Assembly (NCBI GenBank): GCA_949361645.1
Contig: OX442422.1
Coordinates: forward strand, 7,907,534 to 7,971,533
Source: Spongilla lacustris
Taxonomy: Eukaryota; Porifera; Demospongiae; Spongillida; Spongillidae
Length of the DNA stretch: 64,000 nucleotides
Direction: 5' to 3'
Program-made: the position numbers and the translations under genes
Notes under the pieces: generated by a model
Seen by the model: only the letters and a program-made list of their open reading frames with translations
What the model was told of the DNA's origin: nothing
The model's database searches: none
In this document: positions 32,289-43,426 of the stretch, piece after piece
Layout of the letters: the number at the start of each line of letters is the position of its first letter
Numbering within the stretch: position 1 is the first letter of the stretch

Positions 32289-35200
32289 TTAAGGCTGGAG
32301 TGTTTTGTTGGTCTCAGAGGTTACGTTGCCAAGGTCTTTAAGAGATGCACCAGCTGATCCACGTCTGGCAGGCTTGACCTTGAAATCAGCCAAAGAGGGT
32401 TAAGTAACAGACCATCCAAACAGGTGCAAAGATTGCACCGATCGTGTACACTTGCCTGGGAGGGATGAGGCTTCCACCCAATGAAATAGAGGAGCTGGAA
32501 GGTGGCGGGAACGCTGCCATCTTCATTTCCATACAACTCTGCAGCGGATGATACATACGTGGCATGGCATGCAAGCTGCTTCAGATTGCAACCACTTCAA
32601 CTAAAAATGTACATAGCCCACCCACACTTGCCCACTACCACCTCCACATGAACAGGTACCTTTGTATATAGCAGCTGCTGCATACAGAGTGCTACGTTTG
32701 ATGTAGTTCCTTCTGTTCCATGCACAGTTGCTCTCTCCCATGCCTTCACATCACAGGGTTGGTCCAAGGCTAATGAACACACACAGAAACCCCTCCCCCT
32801 TACCCAACCTTTCAAATCACTCATCAGTTCAAACATGGAAGGATAGTTAATCTTCACCTCATCCACATCCTAGTATAAAGGAAGAGAGAGGGGTGCTTAT
32901 ACAGCAACTGAGATTATTCCATATATATTCCACACATAAAACATGTCATAGTACACACAAAAGTCTCCTGTTCCTGCCACTAAAATGCTTGGCCCCAGGC
33001 CATTTCCAGTTACAAATGGATTTCACGTCTCACATACAATGTTTTAACCATTTTTATATTCATTAATATTTAACTGATTTGTTCCTGGTAAGCAATATCT
33101 GCTATTCCATTAGAGGAAATTTGTATGAGATGTGGTGGTCACCAAGGTGACCATATCATTGTTCCACACAATAACGCAATCCATTGGTCACATAACCTTT
33201 GGGACCAGAGCTACTACCTTAATACCTACACTTACCACAGTGTTCAGTGTGTACCCAGCTCCCCCAAGGTCCCTCATCTCTGTGAAGGGGGAGATGTGTG
33301 GAGCAAAACCCTTACCACCACCACCCACCACAGATAAAGCCATGAGAGTACATGTGAGGTGTGTGTTAAGTGTGCAAGGTGTACGAAATAAGTGGTGCAT
33401 GTGTGTGCACATGTGGGCACACAATATGAGGTGAACAAAGTCCAAACCAAACATGGCGGCTCACTCCCTCTCTTTCAGTTTCGGCCAGCTGCAGTGAGCC
33501 AAACCAGCAAACAGGCAGCCAATGGCAGGAGCGTCCGGTTTGATGACTCGGTACATCTGGATAATTAGAACGGTGCATACACCTGCCAAGGGTATGGTGG
33601 TAACCATTGCAATGTGAGGCTGACCTCACTAAGGGCACGTGGAAGATCATTCACCCAGTGCAGGCTAGGTGAAGAGTTACTAATAACGTACTCCTCATAT
33701 ATTCACATAACATACATACACACACCACACATACCCCCACACACACCACACACACCACACACAATCACATACACACCACACACACACATCACACACAAAC
33801 ACATCACACACCTCAAGCTGCTTAAGGCAAGGTCAAAGCTATCTTCCTTAAATGGTAGGAACTCTTTGTCAGCTATCACTCTGTATGTAGGGATGTCTGG
33901 AGCCGCACAGCTGGCCAACTGAACAGGCAGAAGGGTTAATTGCATTATTAAGCAATGCGTTTATAATTTTAAAAAGGCGTACTGACAACCGCATTTTCCG
34001 CTGCATCACACTGATACAAGCCACCGACTAGGTCTTGCAGGGCCCGCGGAGCCGGGGGGGCAAGGGGGGCAGCTGCCCCCCCACTTTTTTGGCCGATTAT
34101 ATTATTTATTTAATGCTATTACTGCAATTATCGCGGATATGCATACACGTACAAGTACGGCGCGCGGCGGCTCCATCAATATTAATTTTATACGTAGACT
34201 CTTTTTTTTTTTGTTATTGTGCAATGCTTGACGCATGATTCTTACAGTGATTTGATTGTTCGCTTGACGAAGGAAACCGAAATATAAATATATTTGCATG
34301 ATTCGAATTCTAATTGCCGGGCCGGTCCCTATGTAACACAATGGGCGAACCTCCTTGTAAGAAGCAGTGTAGCATGGCTTATGATGGCTACACTATACGT
34401 TCTTCCAACCATGCTTAATCAGCAGAAACTTCTACGATGAGACTAATGATGAAAGTGTTTTGCCATGCGTGTATATGCGAGCAGAATTTGAGGGTAAATT
34501 ATAAAAGAACTGCCCGAAACAATTAAAGATCCAGCTTGCTAAGTGTGGAGAATTTTTAAAATCATTCCTGGCATTTACAGTGCTTTTCAAAGCATTGACC
34601 AATGTGAAAAGGGCCTAATTTCGGAGATTGTTACTATATTTAAACTGATCTTGGTCAATCCCGCTACTATACATGTATAGTAATGCAATTATTAGTGAAA
34701 TAACTTTTTCGTCGTCGCCCGAGGGGGGGTCAAAAAACAAAGTGGAAGACACCATCCCCCAACTTTGTAGAGCTCATTGAGAGCATCACGAATATGCTAT
34801 TCTTTTTTTCAGGGGGGTCTAGGAAAAAAAAGTTATGAGGTATGAAAGTTAGAAAGGGGGAGGGGGGTCTTGGCCAAAAAAAAAATTTTGAATAAAATTT
34901 ATCACTTTTCTTAATTTTTTTTTTTTGCACTTTAGCTCGCATAATGATGGAATCACATTGTTTGTAGGTTCATGGGTGTCCAATTCGTGCAAAGATAGGA
35001 CTTAACTGCCTATCTAGTGTGATTGTAAGCTATTTTGTCGTGGAAAGCATATTATCACGTGACTGAGACGCGACTCGTGGGCGTTGCCTTCGTATAAGCG
35101 ATGACATCAATTCACTACCCAGTACTGTAGTGCAACAATCGAAGCGTCGCAAAGCAATGTAAAGATAAGGACTATACTAACGCTAATAAGACACGGATAA

Positions 35201-36288
35201 ACCCGGTACTAAGTAAAAATGCATGAGCTCACGTCACTATTAGATCACACCTCACGCGAGGAAGCCCCCAGCAACTGCTATTGTTTAAACGAGTACTTTA
35301 CCGAGTCATGAACGATAATGCGTGCCGTTCTTCAAAATCTTGTTGGAATAATACCGCAAACCTTAATTGATGGGCAGGGATGTAATATTCGAAAGGCCTA
35401 CAGCCCGTACATTACGTCATGGCACGAGAGACTGAGTATCGCGATATTCTAAGGTACAAGTGAAACAGCGTCTCCAGCTTCAAGCGACGAAGTGACAACA
35501 TCTACAACAGCAATCTGCAACGAAGCCTGCTTGCAATTTGTAATATTATCTTCATTGTAGGTGTGGTCAATTGTCAATTACGTAATGATTTTAAGGGGCG
35601 TGCCCGGAAAATGGGCGTGTTCGAAGGCGGAGGAGGGGGGGGGGGGGGGGGGGGTTGACCTGGCCCTTGATTTTAAGAATTTTTGGGATGGTGTCTATAA
35701 CTTTTTTTTTTGCCCCCCCCCTCGTCGTCGCCTGAAAAAAAAGTGGCTTCGTTCAAGCATGACTCAAATTAGTAACTTAGCTACTACAGCTAATATTGGC
35801 CTGGACCAAGGTGTCTCTGGGTTTACCTCTATAGAAATCGAAAGCGACATTTTGGTAGGATCGATATTATTGTGCATTTGGCTTATACATGTATATCTGT
35901 ATGCGCGTTTCTATTAATAACTTCCACATGTAGAGAGGTGCGAAGGAATAATATATTACAATCTTAACTGATTGCTGACATATGAATATTAATCTGCCCC
36001 CCCACTTTATAATACCCTCCGCGGGCCCTGTGACTTGGGACAGCTGAGAAGTGATATGGCCACGTTCGCAGCCCACATCCAAAGCTGTTGGAAAGAATCT
36101 ACACGTGCATGACAGAATTGAAAGCAGGTCACGTTGCTAAGCGTGGACCACTCTCACCTGGACACGTCAGCTACTCTGTCAATCAGCTGCGATGCCATTT
36201 CCTGTTTAAGGTAATCGTACGTGGCCGCTTGGGGATTGCACACCGCTCTGTTCTTCTGTGTACGCTTCGTCAAAAACGTTCATGGCAC
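32289..36288 (-). CDS. NDUFAF5: NADH:ubiquinone oxidoreductase complex I assembly factor 5 (arginine-hydroxylase NDUFAF5)
   Basis: Exons, 5' to 3' on the minus strand: 36288-36158, 36098-36016, 34033-33987, 33918-33812, 33664-33625, 33556-33465, 33310-33236, 32869-32809, 32743-32660, 32538-32456, 32378-32289 (stop TAA 32291-32289). All phases agree except inside 33556-33465. NDUFAF5 is a mitochondrial methyltransferase-fold protein that hydroxylates an arginine of NDUFS7 during complex I assembly. Diagnostic pieces: [35 protein letters not shown] (SAM-binding motif I), [118 protein letters not shown]. The targeting presequence is not seen and must lie in an exon further upstream. Oddities: a GC-AG intron (32455-32379), a hAT-like element between exons 2 and 3, and frame breaks near 36270 and in 33465-33556. 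Confidence 0.85.
34038..36030. mobile_element. hAT-like element, 1993 bp, inside the NDUFAF5 coding sequence
   Basis: Ends are CAGGGCCCGCGGAG and its exact complement. CAGGG termini are typical of hAT elements. The flanks (AGGTCTTG left, TGACTTGG right) look like a diverged target duplication. No transposase frame is visible; the interior has G/C-rich inner repeats (e.g. 34722-34735, 35633-35655) and runs of A/T, so it is non-autonomous. Removing it brings ...QLSQ and [15 protein letters not shown] together, which aligns with the uninterrupted human segment, so it landed in an exon. Confidence 0.75.
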
Positions 36289-36797
36289 CTTGCATGTATA
36301 CGTATTGCGGAATGGGATTACATCACATGCAGGTTATTGAATGCAATGAATATGAGTTATAAAGAAATGTGTTCTTTATGGTGGCCTCGTGGTTGGTTCT
36401 TTTTATAACTAACTTTAGCTAGGTAAATGAAAAAATGCATATGCCTTCAAGAACACCAGTCATATAGGTACAGTTGGGCACTTTACACTATACGTATTTT
36501 TTTAACGTAAACTTGACGTTTGCTTTACGTAAAGTGGATGCGTATTATGGTATTCAAATGAGAGCTGTTATAATTTTCATTAGTGGGTGTGGCAAATAGG
36601 CGGCACACATGGTTGCTTATTCCAAGAACACTTAATTATTCTGTTTTTGACGATGAACTGATCTTGTTACAGGGGTGGATACATGATTTCAAGGCAGTAA
36701 TAGTCCCAAAGTTTTGCTTTTCATCAGAAAAGTATAACATAATCCCGTGAGCCTTACTGGGGTATGTCACACCCACTTTACCTATACATGTAAAGTA

Positions 36798-36975
36798 AAC
36801 TTTACATAAAGAATGGGCTATTCCAGATAAAAATTGTACGGAAGACAAATTGGTTATCTATTAATAAATTCCCCTGGATATTACCTGTAACCACCGCGAT
36901 TTGTCTTCCGCGGGGGTGTACGGTATTTATCTGGAATAGTCCATTATGTAAAGTTTCCTGTACTTTATGTAAAGC
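36798..36975. mobile_element. Inverted-repeat MITE, GGGCTATTCC family
   Basis: Arms 'aaactttacataaagaatgg' + 'gctattccagataaa' and, on the right, the complement (tttatctggaatagtccatt, atgtaaagttt). The GGGCTATTCC terminus is shared with the MITE at 42355-42733. Confidence 0.6.
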
Positions 36976-37582
36976 ATGCCAACAGTACTTATAGGCCTAA
37001 TCGTGAACAATCTATATACCAGCATAGCTATACTACGTGGCTAAAAATACTGCCCACCTTCTGGATACCATTTGCCAAAACTCTGGATGCGGCTGTTTTT
37101 ACATGTCTCTGAACATCGCCGGGTTGTTTTTAGATCAAAGAAGCTGCTCATATATAGTTGGCATGATGTATATCAGAACAGGTGATAGATTACTGTGATC
37201 TCTCAGTAAAAACTGCAGTAAATAGCCTGGGCAACAATGTTGAGCTTTAGTTCTAGCTGAACTGATAACTATTATTATAATGTACATAAATATTTGGTGA
37301 TTGGATAGTGGTAGTGCATGTGCATATGAAAGTACAGCTTGGTGATCCGTCAGTTGGAAAAATGCATATGTATATGGATGGAATCAAAATTGTAGCTGAA
37401 GATCTAGAGATTCTCCCATTGGTACAAAGATGCACGTTAGGTGTTACTGATCACCATTAACAAAGCAGTGAGCATGCCCATTTCCTTAAATGGTTGCAAG
37501 GTCTATAGTGCATGTACGAAAGAGCACATGCATGATGTGAATTTTAAAAATGTACACCGATGCATTGATTTAATCAGTACAT

Positions 37583-37842
37583 GCAAAACGTTCTCTCTTT
37601 GAAAGTTGGTTGGATATAGGATTTGAAGGCTGTGGTGGTGTATAAAAGGAGAACAAGGGATCAACGATGACACAAATAGTCCTATATATAGCACTTTTGT
37701 AGTATGTACAATTTTACGTTGCTACATTGTAAATATATATTTTTAATCGCATCATTGCTGATCCCTTGTTCCCTTCCTTTTTACACCACCATTGCCTTCA
37801 AATCCTATATACCCACCAACTTTCTCAGAGAGAATGTTTTTT
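37583..37842. mobile_element. Palindromic MITE, 'TTTTTACACCACCATTGCC' family (second copy)
   Basis: Arms as at 5401-5672 (cgttctctctttgaaagttg ... ggatttgaaggc; complement at the right ending ctttctcagagagaatg). The centre differs from the first copy. Confidence 0.7.
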
Positions 37843-37955
37843 ATATCTTGTTTCCTTTATTTTTACATTGGGTTGCCTTAATATATAACCAGGTACGAGT
37901 GTGACATTGTGTATCTGCCCTCTAGTACAGGCAAGTGCATTCATCAGAACCTGTA

Positions 37956-38172
37956 CAGTGCTCCTCGATTATACGGAAAAGTAGCACCTCGATAGGAAAA
38001 TAAGGCACATTCATTGGGTGTTAGGAAAACTATCCATGTACTTAGCGGTAAGATGTGTAAACCGGTTTACACATCTTACAGCTAAGTACACGGATAGTTT
38101 TCCTAACACCTAATGAATGTGCCTTATTTTCCTATCGAGGTGCTACTTTTCCGTATAATCGAGGGAGCACTG
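37956..38172. mobile_element. Near-perfect palindromic MITE, pogo/Tc1-like ends, TA target duplication
   Basis: It starts CAGTGCTCCTCGATTATACG and ends with the complement, flanked by TA on both sides. Arms of about 100 bp pair around the centre 'taaaccggttta'. CAGTGCTCCCTCGATTA ends and TA duplications are known from pogo-like Tc1/mariner MITEs. Confidence 0.8.
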
Positions 38173-38423
38173 TACTTGTATGTACATTTATGTAACTCAG
38201 AAATGTGATAAACACATGTTTGGGTGAGGGGCCATTAGTGGTAGAGAAAAGGATCAGCCATTTATACCAGCTGTGCAGAAGTACCTACTAAAATGCTATG
38301 CATACCCATGTCCAGCTGTAGCAACACTGAACATGTCACTGCCATGTTTTGTGGTTTGTTTCTGACTACAGTACCAGCTCGCAAGAATGAAAAGTCACAC
38401 CTCAGTCACGTCACACCTCTCAA

Positions 38424-38591
38424 GAGCGAAAAATAAGGCACATTCATCATGGAGTTAAGAAAACTGTTCGTGTTCATAGCGCAACCATACTGCTTTCATG
38501 TATCGATATCGACCAGCCATCACGGTATGATTGTGCTATGAACACAAACAGTTTTCCTAAGTTCATGATGAATGTGCCTTATTTTTCGCTC
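38424..38591. mobile_element. Palindromic element related in core to the 37956-38172 MITE
   Basis: Arms 'gagcgaaaaataaggcacat', 'tcatcatggagttaagaaaa' and their complements around a loop of about 40 bp. The stretch 'aataaggcacattcat' is common to both elements although the ends differ. Confidence 0.65.
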
Positions 38592-39093
38592 TGTATATGG
38601 AAGCAAACAACATCAAACTTATAAGCTCCTGGGGTGCAATTTGATCCATTTGCCATTGAGGATAGGTCCCCCATATATGCCTGCTTCTCAGACATATATG
38701 TATTATCCACTCAAGGTGGAGGGTATCATGAGGCCCAACCTCACTCATTGTCGCCTATTTTAGGCAAATGAATCTGCTTGGACAATCAGCTGATAATATT
38801 GCTATTCAGACTTATGCACAACACAACACCAGATTTGAGTTGAATGCTAATATCAAGTCTAATTGCATTTCACACATTTGATTAGTGGGCAATGCTGTTT
38901 TGGGTGATCATAGAAATAGGGTTCTGACACACTCGATTAGAACACCCCTATTGGGTTCATACAGGCAGTAGCTAAAATGGTTAAGGAGATGGAAGCATGC
39001 AGTCAATACTTAAATTTACTTACTTTGACACTGGTAATACATGTAGAAGCCACATACTAATATTGACCCCATGTCATGCATTATTTGTGTGCA

Positions 39094-39345
39094 CTATTCA
39101 TATACATTAGCATTTGCACGTAACACTCGTTCATCTTCGACGTGTTCACCGGCAACCCGGAGGTTTGCCTGTTGCAGAATATGCTGCACCCAATCACGGC
39201 ATAACTGATCGCGATCACGAATGAAGCAATGCCCGTCATGATAAGCACGAAGTACCCGTATTCGATGCTCATGGGGCTGGAATTGTCCAATGGCAGGCAC
39301 AGCTTGGATATTGCCGTAGCCGCTCACGTGCACAATAGCCCACAT
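39094..39345 (-). pseudogene. Possible OTU-type cysteine protease fragment
   Basis: The minus-strand frame contains RVLRAYHDGHCFIRDRDQLC. OTU deubiquitinases have a catalytic block of the form GDGNCLFRALADQL, and DGHCFIRxRDQL fits it with one residue missing. The surrounding residues are less clear and no His of the C-terminal catalytic block is seen. A competing frame gives a hydrophobic, membrane-like stretch that may be a shadow. GC-rich codon use differs from the AT-rich surroundings. It might be an exon of an unseen gene or a transposon relic. Confidence 0.3.
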
Positions 39346-39455
39346 AACATTAACGCTTTGTTACGGTAACTAAGGTTGCATTACAGTAACTAAGGCTGTT
39401 GGGAACAGAATTGGATCTAATCTGTGCAGATCATCAGCCAACCCGTGGCCCTCAC

Positions 39456-40349
39456 CTTTCATGGCATTGACAGCCTCGTCGGGCACCTTCTTGCCCATGT
39501 CCTTGGCCCTCAGAGCTGCCCTTCTGCGCAGCTCATGGTGGGGAGGTATCACCATCACAGCCTTGCGCTTGAACCCCTCAAAGTGACTGATCTTGCGCTT
39601 TTGTGCACTTGCGTAAACGTTTGTCTGCAAGGACAGAACATGTGACATGAAGGTAGGGGCATGTGAAAAGGAAAGGTTTGAGATGCAACACAAATGTACT
39701 AAATGAATGAAAGTGCTATATGAAATGACATGTGCAATCTAATTGAACATACATGTGAATGCTAGTTACATGTAAGAACATGGCTGGCCAGTTTCCGAAT
39801 AGGCAAGTAAGAGTCTGCTAGGGTCACACATACAAAGGTGTAAAGTTGCATCTGGTCAGTTGTGACAAAGCAACATAAATCTACAGAAGCTGTTAGGAGT
39901 CTGTAACACAAGTAAAATTGCAGATCCATTTTTAGCCATTCAAAACTTTTTATAAAACATTATCAGACCACAGCCCTACCCTCCATCTCCTCCCCAGTCC
40001 ATACCTGATCAATGATGTAGTTTCTCAACTTCCTGGATGCCAGCACAAACATCCTCTCCAACATCGCCGTGGCATCCTTGATCAACACGTTCCAGCGTGT
40101 GCTGTAGTTCTCCCTCCTCCCCAGCCCGGACACCTTCATCTTATCCATGATGGCGTTGGTGCCCAGTATGTTGTAGCACTTTGTGGCGTTTGACTGACTG
40201 TGCTTCTCTGCCCACGTGGTCTTGCCACACCCGGGCAGCCCCACCATCATCACCACCTCGCAGTCTGCCTTGCTCTTTGGACCCTTCTGGGCAGGAGTCC
40301 AGTGGCCCTCTGCTGCCTTCTGAATGGGCACAAACCCCTCTGGTGGGGG

Positions 40350-40429
<80 letters not shown>

Positions 40430-42634
40430 ATGTATGTATGTATGTATGTATGTATGTATGTATGTATGTGTGTCACAAGATCAAGTTGCCATGCCCACAT
40501 TTACCTCATTGAAGTTCAACGACACGAGGACGTTCTTGGTGTACACGATGGGGTACAGGGTGACCCCGCTGAGGCCATGGGGCAGTGTGAAGGCCGTACC
40601 AAGGTGTGTCCCATTCTTGGAGAAGGAGATGACACTGGGAGATGATTCCAGGTCCTGTGTGGAAAGAACATGGAAGCGAGGGGTGTGGAAGGAAAAGGAA
40701 GCTTAACAATAAACCCCCACTTCCTAAACATCTCTCTAACAACCACCCTCAGACAACATTACATGGATAACATTTATTTCTTGTAAACATGTTACCATGG
40801 CTGTGACATGTCATGGTAGGTTAGAGAACCATGTATGTGTCTTGTCATGGATAATGACTACTTTAGCATCAGTTGGCGATCACCATCCTCAGTAGAGGGA
40901 GGTGGGGGTACTGATCGTGCTCACTACTGACACCTTATCACCTCAGTAGAGGGAGAAGGTGGGGGTACTGATCATGTTCACTACTGACACCTTATCACCT
41001 CAGTAGAGGGAGGTGGGGGTACTGATCATGCTCACTATTGACACCACCTCAGTAGAAGTCAGATGGAAGTTATAATCATTTCTGAATGACAACCACATAC
41101 CACATAGCAACCAATGACATCACCAGGACCAAAGGCCTTTTTGGTAGTTGTTGTTCTCCACAGACTTGCCAGTTCCCCCGTAACCATAGGAATGCGGGAC
41201 TTCCCCAAGGTCCAACCCTGCTTCATCAACAGTCCAGCCAACCCTGTATAACATGAAAGCATTAATGATGTGGCTGTTCACCCAAAGGTGGCCTTATCCC
41301 ACACCACCCACCTCAGAACATTAGGGTGAGCCTCAGACTCGGAAAGTGTCACAGGAACATTCTGCTCCACCTTGCACTCATAGAAGTACTTTCCACCTTT
41401 GACACCTTGTGTGGCCCGGGCCCCAGCCCACATGGTAGCAAAGCCGCTGTCAGTGAGGCCACATCCTCCTAGCCCATCTTTTCTGATCTTGAAGTGGAGG
41501 TCACAGTGATCTGTGGAGGGGAGGAAGAGAGTGGTGAAACAAGGGTGAGTGCAGCATGAGATAGGGAAGGGGAGAGGAGGGAGCAGGTTCCCGGGAGTAG
41601 TGATAAAGGTGAGGATGAGGGGAGAAGGGGGAAAGAAGGGAATGAGAACGATTGTGTACAGTGACCACAAGAATGAGGTGGGGGATGATGTCAGTGGGAG
41701 TGGTGATGAGGGGGAGAAGGAAAAATGAATGGAGAGGCATAATTCATCATCACAGTACTTACAGCTGTCCAAAGTCACCACATTGTCATCGTCCACAGGC
41801 TCAAACTCGTCCTCCAGTGGTACCTTGGCTATGAGGTCCTCCGTGCCATCGGGCTCATCTGGATCTGGGACCTTGGCAGGGTCCACCATTTCCTTTGCAG
41901 CCACGCCCCCACCTCCATGATCGTCACCACGGCGCTTGGTGCCATGGGGTTCATAGGCGTGGTCATCTGCAGGCCCATTGTCAGTACTGGCTGCATCATT
42001 CTTGATAGAGGATACCTCTGCCTCCTCCCCTCCCTGCACAGCCTTCACCTGCTGGTCTGACTCCATTGGCTCTTCCTTTTTATCTTCAGCTGCTATACCA
42101 TCACCACATACCAAAAGTGAATATAGTTACAACACACTAACCACAGCCTCCCCCTTCCCCAGTTCCTTCACTATCCCCCATGACCTCCACTCCACTAGCT
42201 AGCTCCTTCCTAACTCCTCCCTCCTATCCCAACACTCTAATTCACGCACACCCGCTACCCCTAAATTGAACAACGCGCCACATACTTTGTTCCCCCGTTT
42301 CAGCATCTGATAACGAAATAACGAATATCAAATAGACGATGCGTATTGATTAGAATGGGCTATTCCATTATTTAATTATACACCCCTACAGATGATAATA
42401 AATGGTGTCCAAGGGGGTATAGGCAATATGTCTCGGGGGGTGGTCATTTAAAGGCTCGTCCCAGGGGGTCAGAAGGCATAATAGAGGCTTGTCCAGGGGG
42501 GAGGGGAACAACATATAAGCTTGTCCAGGGGGGTGGGACAAAATAGACGCTTGTCCAGGGGGCATTTACAAGTCTGTCCCAGGGGGGATCAAAGTATAAT
42601 ATAAGCTTGTCCAGGGGTGCTTTTCTATTTTGTC

Positions 42635-42678
<44 letters not shown>

Positions 42679-43334
42679 GGTTTGCAATTATTGTCATCTG
42701 TAGGGGTGTACAGTTAAATAATGGAATAGCCCAATTATCACCTCACCTTCATTTTGCCCCGCATTATCAGTGTTCGTTTTGTCAATCAGTACCCATCCTT
42801 CGTCTCCTTGTTGCCCCTCGTCCCCCTGCTGCTCTTCGGCGCTCTCCCTATCCTCTGCATCTTTGCACTCCGAAGGCTCGACGTCGCCTTCAGTTGTGTG
42901 GACCAACGCCCTATCGGGGCTCGACAAAGCTGTAGAACAGTTCAAATATTACCTGTTTCATTAAATAAGTGTTTAGTACCTGGCTGTTCGTGCTCCTGAA
43001 CTCCATCCTCGGCTTCCAGCTTCGCCTCCTTTTGAGTGTCAACCTGTTGTTCGACACTCTTTTCCTCTTGAGTAACGACTTCTCCTGCATTTTTTTCTCC
43101 TCCATCTTTGTCTTCGTTTACATCTTCCGTTGGCATCTCTTCTTGGTGCTCTCCTTCACCTTCCTCCGCTTCCTTTTGTTCCGTCACGCCTTGCCCACTT
43201 TCCGCCTTTTCGTGATCTATCAGGCGCTGGACTAGTGTTGCTTTGTTGCCCGTTGTGTTCAGGTTGCGTTTCTTTAGTTCTTCTTTTAGTTCAACGACTT
43301 TTAAGCCGCTCGCGTACGATTCATTTTCGATCAC
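39456..43334 (-). CDS. HNRNPU: Heterogeneous nuclear ribonucleoprotein U-like protein (SAP-SPRY-P-loop)
   Basis: Exons on the minus strand: 43334-42980, 42929-42742, 42092-41763, 41510-41312, 41243-41101, 40654-40505, 40337-40005, 39624-39456; 3' exons not found. The first exon has an N-terminal SAP DNA-binding domain (GLKVVELKEELKKRNLNTTG, NKATLVQRLIDHE) and an acidic Glu-rich region that continues through exons 2-3 (EPVDDDNVVTLDS). The SPRY domain spans exons 4-6 (CDLHFKIRKDGLGGCGLTDS, KGGKYFYECKVEQNVPV, VGWTVDEAGLDLGEVPHSYG, VISFSKNGTHLGTAF). Exon 7 has the P-loop domain (CEVVMMVGLPGCGKTTWAEK, ILGTNAIMDKMKVSGL, RNYIIDQ), continued by TNVYASAQKRKISHFEGFKR. The role is nuclear RNA/chromatin scaffold binding. 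The RGG tail typical of the family is missing from what I can see. The exon 2/3 junction is out of phase by one base (a 21-nt candidate microexon lies at 42286-42306), and an extra A in AAAAA near 41128 breaks frame in exon 5. Confidence 0.85.
40350..40469. repeat. (TG)n(TATG)n compound microsatellite
   Basis: About 60 bp of TG followed by about 55 bp of TATG/GTAT, in an intron of the hnRNP U-like gene, 13 bp upstream (in the gene's sense) of the acceptor of the P-loop exon. Confidence 0.95.
40885..41053. repeat. Minisatellite, about 65-bp unit, 2.5 copies
   Basis: Units built on 'cctcagtagagggaggtggg', 'ggtactgatcatgctcacta', 'ctgacaccttatca', with few differences, inside an intron of the hnRNP U-like gene. 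Confidence 0.85.
42355..42733. mobile_element. MITE with GGGCTATTCC ends and a G-rich internal minisatellite
   Basis: Left arm TGGGCTATTCCATTATTTAA ... cacccctacagatga and right arm its complement, about 45 bp each. Between them lie four to five units of about 32 bp with the core 'gcttgtccagggggg', then 40 G in a row (42637-42676). It is in intron 2 of the hnRNP U-like gene. Single-arm remnants (taaatagtggaatagcacat) sit in the A-type ankyrin introns at about 675-700 and 1957-1982. Confidence 0.8.
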
Positions 43335-43426
43335 GTTTTAATCATTTAACATTTTCATTTTACCTTTGTCACGTGTATGCAGCTTCGGTCCCAGGCCGAT
43401 ACTTCGTTACTATAGTAACAATAGAA
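43335..43426. promoter_or_regulatory. Divergent promoter region between HNRNPU-like and EFCAB2 genes
   Basis: Only 92 bp separate the two start codons, which point away from each other, so transcription starts and 5' UTRs of both genes must lie in or overlap this space. It contains 'gtcacgtg' (43371-43378, an E-box CACGTG). No TATA box is evident on either strand. Confidence 0.7.

Noticed and set aside
33614..33922. Thr/His/Pro-rich plus-strand frame ([12 protein letters not shown]...)
   Set aside because: It comes from an ACACACC repeat in an NDUFAF5 intron and lies opposite real exons.
34730..34942. Lys/Phe-rich minus-strand frame inside the hAT-like element
   Set aside because: It is built on poly(A)/poly(T) and G runs and has no transposase motif.
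39081..39290. Frame with a membrane-like segment (GYFVLIMTGIASFVIAIS)
   Set aside because: It overlaps another frame with an OTU-like motif in the same bases; the hydrophobic reading is probably a shadow, and no neighbouring exon extends it.
41652..43235. Ser-rich plus-strand frames opposite the hnRNP U-like exons
   Set aside because: They are antisense shadows of the Glu/Asp-rich acidic exons.
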